Positions 6,776 through 9,142 of a stretch of DNA of 9,142 bases are shown piece after piece; the first letter of the stretch is position 1; every line of letters begins with the position of its first letter. A program made the translations under genes and the position numbers. The notes under the pieces are model-generated. The model saw only the letters and a list, made by a program, of their open reading frames with translations, made no database searches and was not told the DNA's origin. The DNA is from an uncultured bacterium (GTDB taxonomy: Bacteria > Cyanobacteriota > Vampirovibrionia > Gastranaerophilales > Gastranaerophilaceae), in the NCBI GenBank assembly GCA_900554385.1, contig USHE01000072.1, forward strand, positions 1 through 9,142, read 5' to 3'.

Positions 6776-7960
6776 TTAGACAAGATTTATAGATTTATGT
6801 TTATTATATATTTCATTGATTAAAATATCAAGTTTTTCATAATCTTCTTTTTTAGGTTTTCCTTTAACCAGTACGGGTTCTATTGTATCAACTTTTAAGC
6901 CGGAAAGCATCTGCCCGAGTGGACCGAAAAGATTACCGCCCCATCCGTAAGAGCCTACAAATGTTGCAAATTTTGCTTTTGGTTTAAGGATGTTTGCAAG
7001 GTATGCAACGTTAACTGTCATCGGGTGAGGACCGCCAAGAACCATAGAGCTTCCAAGAACGATAGTTGTCGCATCTACTAAGCCCATTGCCAAATCGCCA
7101 AGGTCGCCTGTTACGATATCAAAAACCTGAGTTTCTATTCCTTTTTTATTCAGGTTTTGAGCAACATATTCAATCATTTCTTCTGTGCTGTTGTACATTG
7201 AAACGTAAGGCAGAAGCACAAGGTTTTTGCCTTCATCTGCAGTCCATTTTTCGTATAAATCTAAAATGAAATCAGGGTTTTTATAAATTGGACCGTGGCT
7301 TGGCAAAATCATATCAGGTTTCATTTCCTGAATTTGTTTTGTATATTTTTTGCAAAGATGTCTGAATGGCATCATAATTTCAGCGTAATAACGTTTTGCG
7401 CTATGTTCAACCTCGCAGTTATCAGGGCAGAACATATCATCAAAAGTGTAGTGTGCGCCGAGAAAATCACAAGTACAAAGGAGATTATCTTCAACGATAT
7501 GCGTAAACATTGTATCAGGCCAGTGAACCCCCGGTGCGGTAATGAATTTTAACGTTTTATCACCAAGAGAGAGTTCATCATTATTTTTTATAACCTGAAT
7601 TTTATTTTCCGGAACAAGTAGCATTTCCATAATGTTGCCTTTGCAAATTGCATTAGTCACGACAACAGCTTCTGGATATTTTTCCAGCAATTTCGGAATA
7701 GTACCGGTGTGATCTTGTTCTCCGTGGTTTGCAATAATGTAATCAACTCGGGTAACTCCGTTTTCATCCAAGTTATTCAAATATTCTTCAGATTTTGGAG
7801 GGTACATTGTATCGATAATCGCAACTTTTTCACTGCCTTTTACCAGATAAGAGTTGTAAGTTGTTCCGTGTTCAAGAGGGATGAGTTCATCAAAAATTCT
7901 TCTGTCACGGTCATTTAAACCGCAGTAAAAAACGTTATTTTTAATTTCGCGAAATTTCAT
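6776..7960 (-). CDS. fprA: Class A flavodiiron protein (FprA-family A-type flavoprotein), O2/NO reductase
   Basis: A 394-aa cytoplasmic enzyme that reduces O2 to water, or NO to N2O, using electrons usually delivered by rubredoxin. The metallo-beta-lactamase-like half (about 1-245) carries all six diiron ligands: His79, Glu81 and Asp83 in HGEQDH, His146 in GVHWPDT, Asp165 in CDFLG, and His222 in SHGP. The flavodoxin half (about 248-394) has the FMN phosphate loop YVSMYNSTEEM at 252-262, and SSMVLGGPHP and GSYGWGG further on. Length and domain order match class A; there is no fused rubredoxin or flavin reductase domain, so an external donor is required. A rubredoxin gene lies 145 bp upstream on the same strand. 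The start has AAGGAGA as ribosome binding site. A terminator separates it from perR-rubredoxin, so it needs its own promoter. Which gas is preferred cannot be told from sequence. Confidence 0.96.
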   Translation of the reverse strand: MKFREIKNNVFYCGLNDRDRRIFDELIPLEHGTTYNSYLVKGSEKVAIIDTMYPPKSEEYLNNLDENGVTRVDYIIANHGEQDHTGTIPKLLEKYPEAVVVTNAICKGNIMEMLLVPENKIQVIKNNDELSLGDKTLKFITAPGVHWPDTMFTHIVEDNLLCTCDFLGAHYTFDDMFCPDNCEVEHSAKRYYAEIMMPFRHLCKKYTKQIQEMKPDMILPSHGPIYKNPDFILDLYEKWTADEGKNLVLLPYVSMYNSTEEMIEYVAQNLNKKGIETQVFDIVTGDLGDLAMGLVDATTIVLGSSMVLGGPHPMTVNVAYLANILKPKAKFATFVGSYGWGGNLFGPLGQMLSGLKVDTIEPVLVKGKPKKEDYEKLDILINEIYNKHKSINLV

Positions 7961-7993
7961 AACTTTCTCCTTATTGGTTAACTAAGTATTTTC

Positions 7994-8032
7994 AGCATAG
8001 TCTATTCTTAAAAAATGTATTAATAAAATATT
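7994..8032 (-). promoter_or_regulatory. Weak candidate promoter and PerR-like site before the flavodiiron gene
   Basis: A minus-strand TATGCT (7999-7994) could be the -10, with TTAATA 18 bp upstream as a poor -35. ATTAATAAAATATT at 8019-8032 on the plus strand matches 11 of 14 positions of the inverted repeat in front of perR and would cover the -35. The region is very AT-rich, so this is only a candidate. Confidence 0.25.
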
Positions 8033-8052
8033 TTGCCTTTTAATTTTATCAT

Positions 8053-8086
8053 AAAAAAGCGGCTTTGCAAGTGGAGGAAAGCCGCT
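8053..8086 (-). terminator. Intrinsic terminator after the rubredoxin gene
   Basis: Read on the minus strand, AGCGGCTTT (8086-8078), an 11-nt loop and AAAGCCGCT (8066-8058) are followed by a T-run (8058-8053). It lies about 20 bp after the rubredoxin stop and separates the perR-rubredoxin transcript from the flavodiiron gene. A-rich flanks are limited on the other side, so it is mainly minus-strand. Confidence 0.85.
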
Positions 8087-8105
8087 ATATATGTGTTTTT
8101 GGTGA

Positions 8106-8249
8106 TTAACCTTCATATTTTTCAAACATATCTTTACCAACTTGGCAAAGCGGGCATGCGTAATCTTCCGGTAAGTTTTCGAAAGCTACGTTGTCATTTT
8201 CAGCGGGATCGTAGATGTATCCGCATACTGTGCATTGAAATTTTTCCAT
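8106..8249 (-). CDS. Rubredoxin, short-loop form (47 aa)
   Basis: A small iron protein that carries single electrons in the cytoplasm, typically to flavodiiron proteins, rubrerythrin or superoxide reductase. ATG 8249-8247 is preceded by AAAGGAG. The iron ligands are Cys6 and Cys9 (CTVCGYIYDP) and Cys32 and Cys35 (CPLC). Most rubredoxins are 52-54 aa with about 29 residues between the two CxxC pairs; here there are 22. The loop between DPAEND and FENLPEDY is about seven residues short, as in the 45-aa Desulfovibrio desulfuricans protein. Tyr30 replaces the usual Trp before the second CxxC, and Gln36 replaces the usual Gly after it. It starts 11 bp after the perR stop, so the two are co-transcribed, and the flavodiiron gene downstream is its obvious partner. 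Confidence 0.95.
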   Translation of the reverse strand: MEKFQCTVCGYIYDPAENDNVAFENLPEDYACPLCQVGKDMFEKYEG

Positions 8250-8260
8250 AATTTTCTCCT

Positions 8261-8635
8261 TTACTTGTTGCAGTCTTTACAAATTCCGTGGAACACTATA
8301 TCTGAACCTTTTATTGTAAAACCTGTTTCTTCTTGTGCTTTTTCCACCAGATCAGGTGCGACATTCGCACTAATGTCGAATACTTTTTTACATTTATCGC
8401 ATATAAAATGGTAATGTTTATGCGTATTATGGTCAAAGTGCGAGGATGATTCCAATCCGTCTATTTTTTTGATTATTCCGTTTTCTGCCAACTGGTTAAG
8501 ATTTCTGTATAATGTCGCGAGGCTTATTGTGGAATTTTCCTTTTTTAATATATCATAAAGATATTCTGCTGTCGGGTGTACGACATTATTTTTCAGAGTA
8601 TCCAGAATTTTTAATCTTTGTTTTGAATAATTCAT
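8261..8635 (-). CDS. perR: Fur-superfamily peroxide-responsive repressor, PerR type
   Basis: A 124-aa cytoplasmic metal-dependent repressor. The N-terminal winged helix includes HPTAEYLYDIL (20-30) and the recognition segment STISLATLYRNLNQL. The structural zinc site is Cys79, Cys82, Cys119 and Cys122. All five residues of the regulatory Fe/Mn site of Bacillus subtilis PerR align with exact spacing: His20, Asp68, His74, His76 and Asp87. Asp rather than Glu at the last position is the feature associated with peroxide sensing by histidine oxidation, which favours PerR over Fur or Zur. It is somewhat shorter than the B. subtilis protein (145 aa), with less sequence before the first helix. ATG 8635-8633 has only a weak AGG upstream. 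It leads an operon with rubredoxin and is preceded by its own promoter and an inverted repeat that probably mediates autoregulation. Confidence 0.93.
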   Translation of the reverse strand: MNYSKQRLKILDTLKNNVVHPTAEYLYDILKKENSTISLATLYRNLNQLAENGIIKKIDGLESSSHFDHNTHKHYHFICDKCKKVFDISANVAPDLVEKAQEETGFTIKGSDIVFHGICKDCNK

Positions 8636-8663
8636 GATGTAACCTAAAGTGATAACAATTCTT

Positions 8664-8692
8664 ATTTTAGCTGTAAAGTATTATGGTGTCAA
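8664..8692 (-). promoter_or_regulatory. Promoter of the perR-rubredoxin operon
   Basis: Minus-strand TTGACA (8692-8687), 17-bp spacer, TAAAAT (8669-8664). The -35 is perfect and the -10 matches at five of six positions. Transcription would begin near 8657, about 20 bases before the perR ATG. Confidence 0.8.
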
Positions 8693-8724
8693 TATTATAA
8701 TAATATTACAATTAAGTAATATTA
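8691..8724. promoter_or_regulatory. Candidate PerR operator: overlapping inverted repeats
   Basis: AATATTATAATAATATT (8691-8707) is a perfect 8-1-8 inverted repeat, containing the 7-1-7 geometry used by PerR and Fur proteins, and overlaps the perR -35 by two bases. It shares bases with a second perfect inverted repeat, TAATATTAC (8701-8709), 6-bp spacer, GTAATATTA (8716-8724). It matches the B. subtilis PerR box TTATAATNATTATAA only partly (about 11 of 14). Position and symmetry support autoregulation; binding is inference. Confidence 0.6.
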
Positions 8725-8771
8725 AGTATTACTCAGGGCAATTTTTGTATGCGTTTTGTTTTCTTTAATGT

Positions 8772-9068
8772 ATGGTAAGTGTACAAAATAATTCTGTAAA
8801 TAATACGGTACATACTTCTGCGGCAGGAGGCGGTTTGCATATTGGAGTTGTAAACCCGCCCGATAAGTTTCAGAAGGTCGTCTTGTATTCAGATGCGGAA
8901 GCAACCAAACAGTTTAAACAGCTTAATCGTGATATTTATGCAAAGCAGAAGCAAGTAAGTTTTGAAGAAACAAAGAAAACTCCAAAGTCTGTATTTTATA
9001 TAGTTGGAGCCGGAATTTTAGCTACATTAGGTGTAGTTTGGCGTTGTGTTAGAAAAAAGAAAGTTTGA
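8772..9068 (+). CDS. Hypothetical 98-aa protein with a single C-terminal membrane segment
   Basis: I do not recognise this family. Residues 1-30 are Asn-, Ser- and Gly-rich (QNNSVNNTVHTSAAGGG), followed by a polar, probably helical middle (about 35-70, with many Lys and Gln). A hydrophobic stretch FYIVGAGILATLGVVW at about 75-90 is followed by RCVRKKKV. That layout is a tail-anchored single-span protein, and the basic end suggests the short C-terminus stays in the cytoplasm. There is no Shine-Dalgarno before ATG 8772. An AGGAGG lies further in, before a TTG in the same frame near 8835, which would give a much shorter product and cannot be excluded. The gene is divergent from perR and shares its operator region, so co-regulation is possible but unproven. 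Confidence 0.65.
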   Translation: MVSVQNNSVNNTVHTSAAGGGLHIGVVNPPDKFQKVVLYSDAEATKQFKQLNRDIYAKQKQVSFEETKKTPKSVFYIVGAGILATLGVVWRCVRKKKV

Positions 9069-9085
9069 TTATAAAAACTATAGTC

Positions 9086-9114
9086 TTGAAATTTTCTAAA
9101 AAATAATTTAAAAT
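9086..9114 (+). promoter_or_regulatory. Near-consensus promoter reading off the right edge
   Basis: TTGAAA (9086-9091), 17-bp spacer, TAAAAT (9109-9114), each one or two bases from consensus. RNA would start near 9121. A GTG at 9129-9131 opens a frame to the window end (GTG GAA TTA GAA) with no Shine-Dalgarno, so a gene probably begins here or just beyond the edge. No terminator is visible between the 98-aa gene and this promoter. Confidence 0.55.
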
Positions 9115-9142
9115 AGAGATAAACAAGCGTGGAATTAGAAAG

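Noticed and set aside
6754..6783. Upstream extension of the 59-aa protein, overlapping the flavodiiron stop
   Set aside because: The strong Shine-Dalgarno lies between 6754 and 6766 and points to the ATG at 6753; the longer form has no ribosome binding site of its own.
8768..8791. ATG at 8768 just before the 98-aa gene
   Set aside because: It is in a different frame and meets a stop after seven codons.
1..9142. CRISPR array, tRNA or rRNA genes, insertion sequence or prophage genes
   Set aside because: I saw no regularly spaced repeats, cloverleaf, conserved rRNA segment, transposase or phage structural motif on either strand.

Overview
The window is AT-rich bacterial chromosome with short intergenic gaps. 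The best guess for the organism is a gut-type, non-photosynthetic relative of cyanobacteria (Gastranaerophilales/Melainabacteria). This is inference from three things. The prepilin carries an N-terminus of the form FTLAEVLITLGIIGVVASMTLP, which I associate with that group. The threonyl-tRNA synthetase lacks the TGS domain, as cyanobacterial enzymes do. An anaerobe-style oxygen-defence set (PerR, rubredoxin, flavodiiron protein) is present, next to lineage-type hypothetical proteins. No marker gene settles the assignment.

Layout, left to right. Positions 1-2547 (minus) hold a large secreted two-repeat M16 zinc peptidase that runs off the left edge. A 197-bp divergent region follows and contains a potentially structured thrS leader. 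thrS (2745-4550, plus) ends in a bidirectional terminator shared with a small convergent XRE-type regulator (4614-4829, minus). That regulator is divergent from a type IV pilin/pseudopilin-like protein (4924-5658, plus). The gap between them carries overlapping back-to-back promoters and two identical 17-bp AT-rich repeats with a 19-bp period. The pilin-like gene converges, with a 3-bp gap, on an unrecognised 267-aa protein (5662-6465, minus), and its likely terminator lies inside that neighbour's coding sequence.

The right third is an oxygen/peroxide-response block on the minus strand. It reads perR (8261-8635), then a 47-aa short-loop rubredoxin (8106-8249), a terminator, then a class A flavodiiron protein (6776-7960) and a 59-aa charged protein (6574-6753), ending in a second strong hairpin. 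A near-consensus promoter and a perfect 8-1-8 inverted repeat precede perR. In the likely scheme PerR senses peroxide through a metal site and controls its own operon, and rubredoxin passes electrons to the flavodiiron protein, which reduces O2 (or NO). A 98-aa C-terminally membrane-anchored hypothetical protein (8772-9068, plus) diverges from perR. A further near-consensus promoter points off the right edge.

I saw no rRNA, tRNA, CRISPR array, insertion sequence or phage gene. The individual gene families are known. The less ordinary signals are the regulatory architectures: the thrS leader, the XRE/pilin repeats, the perR operator cluster and the terminator embedded in a gene.
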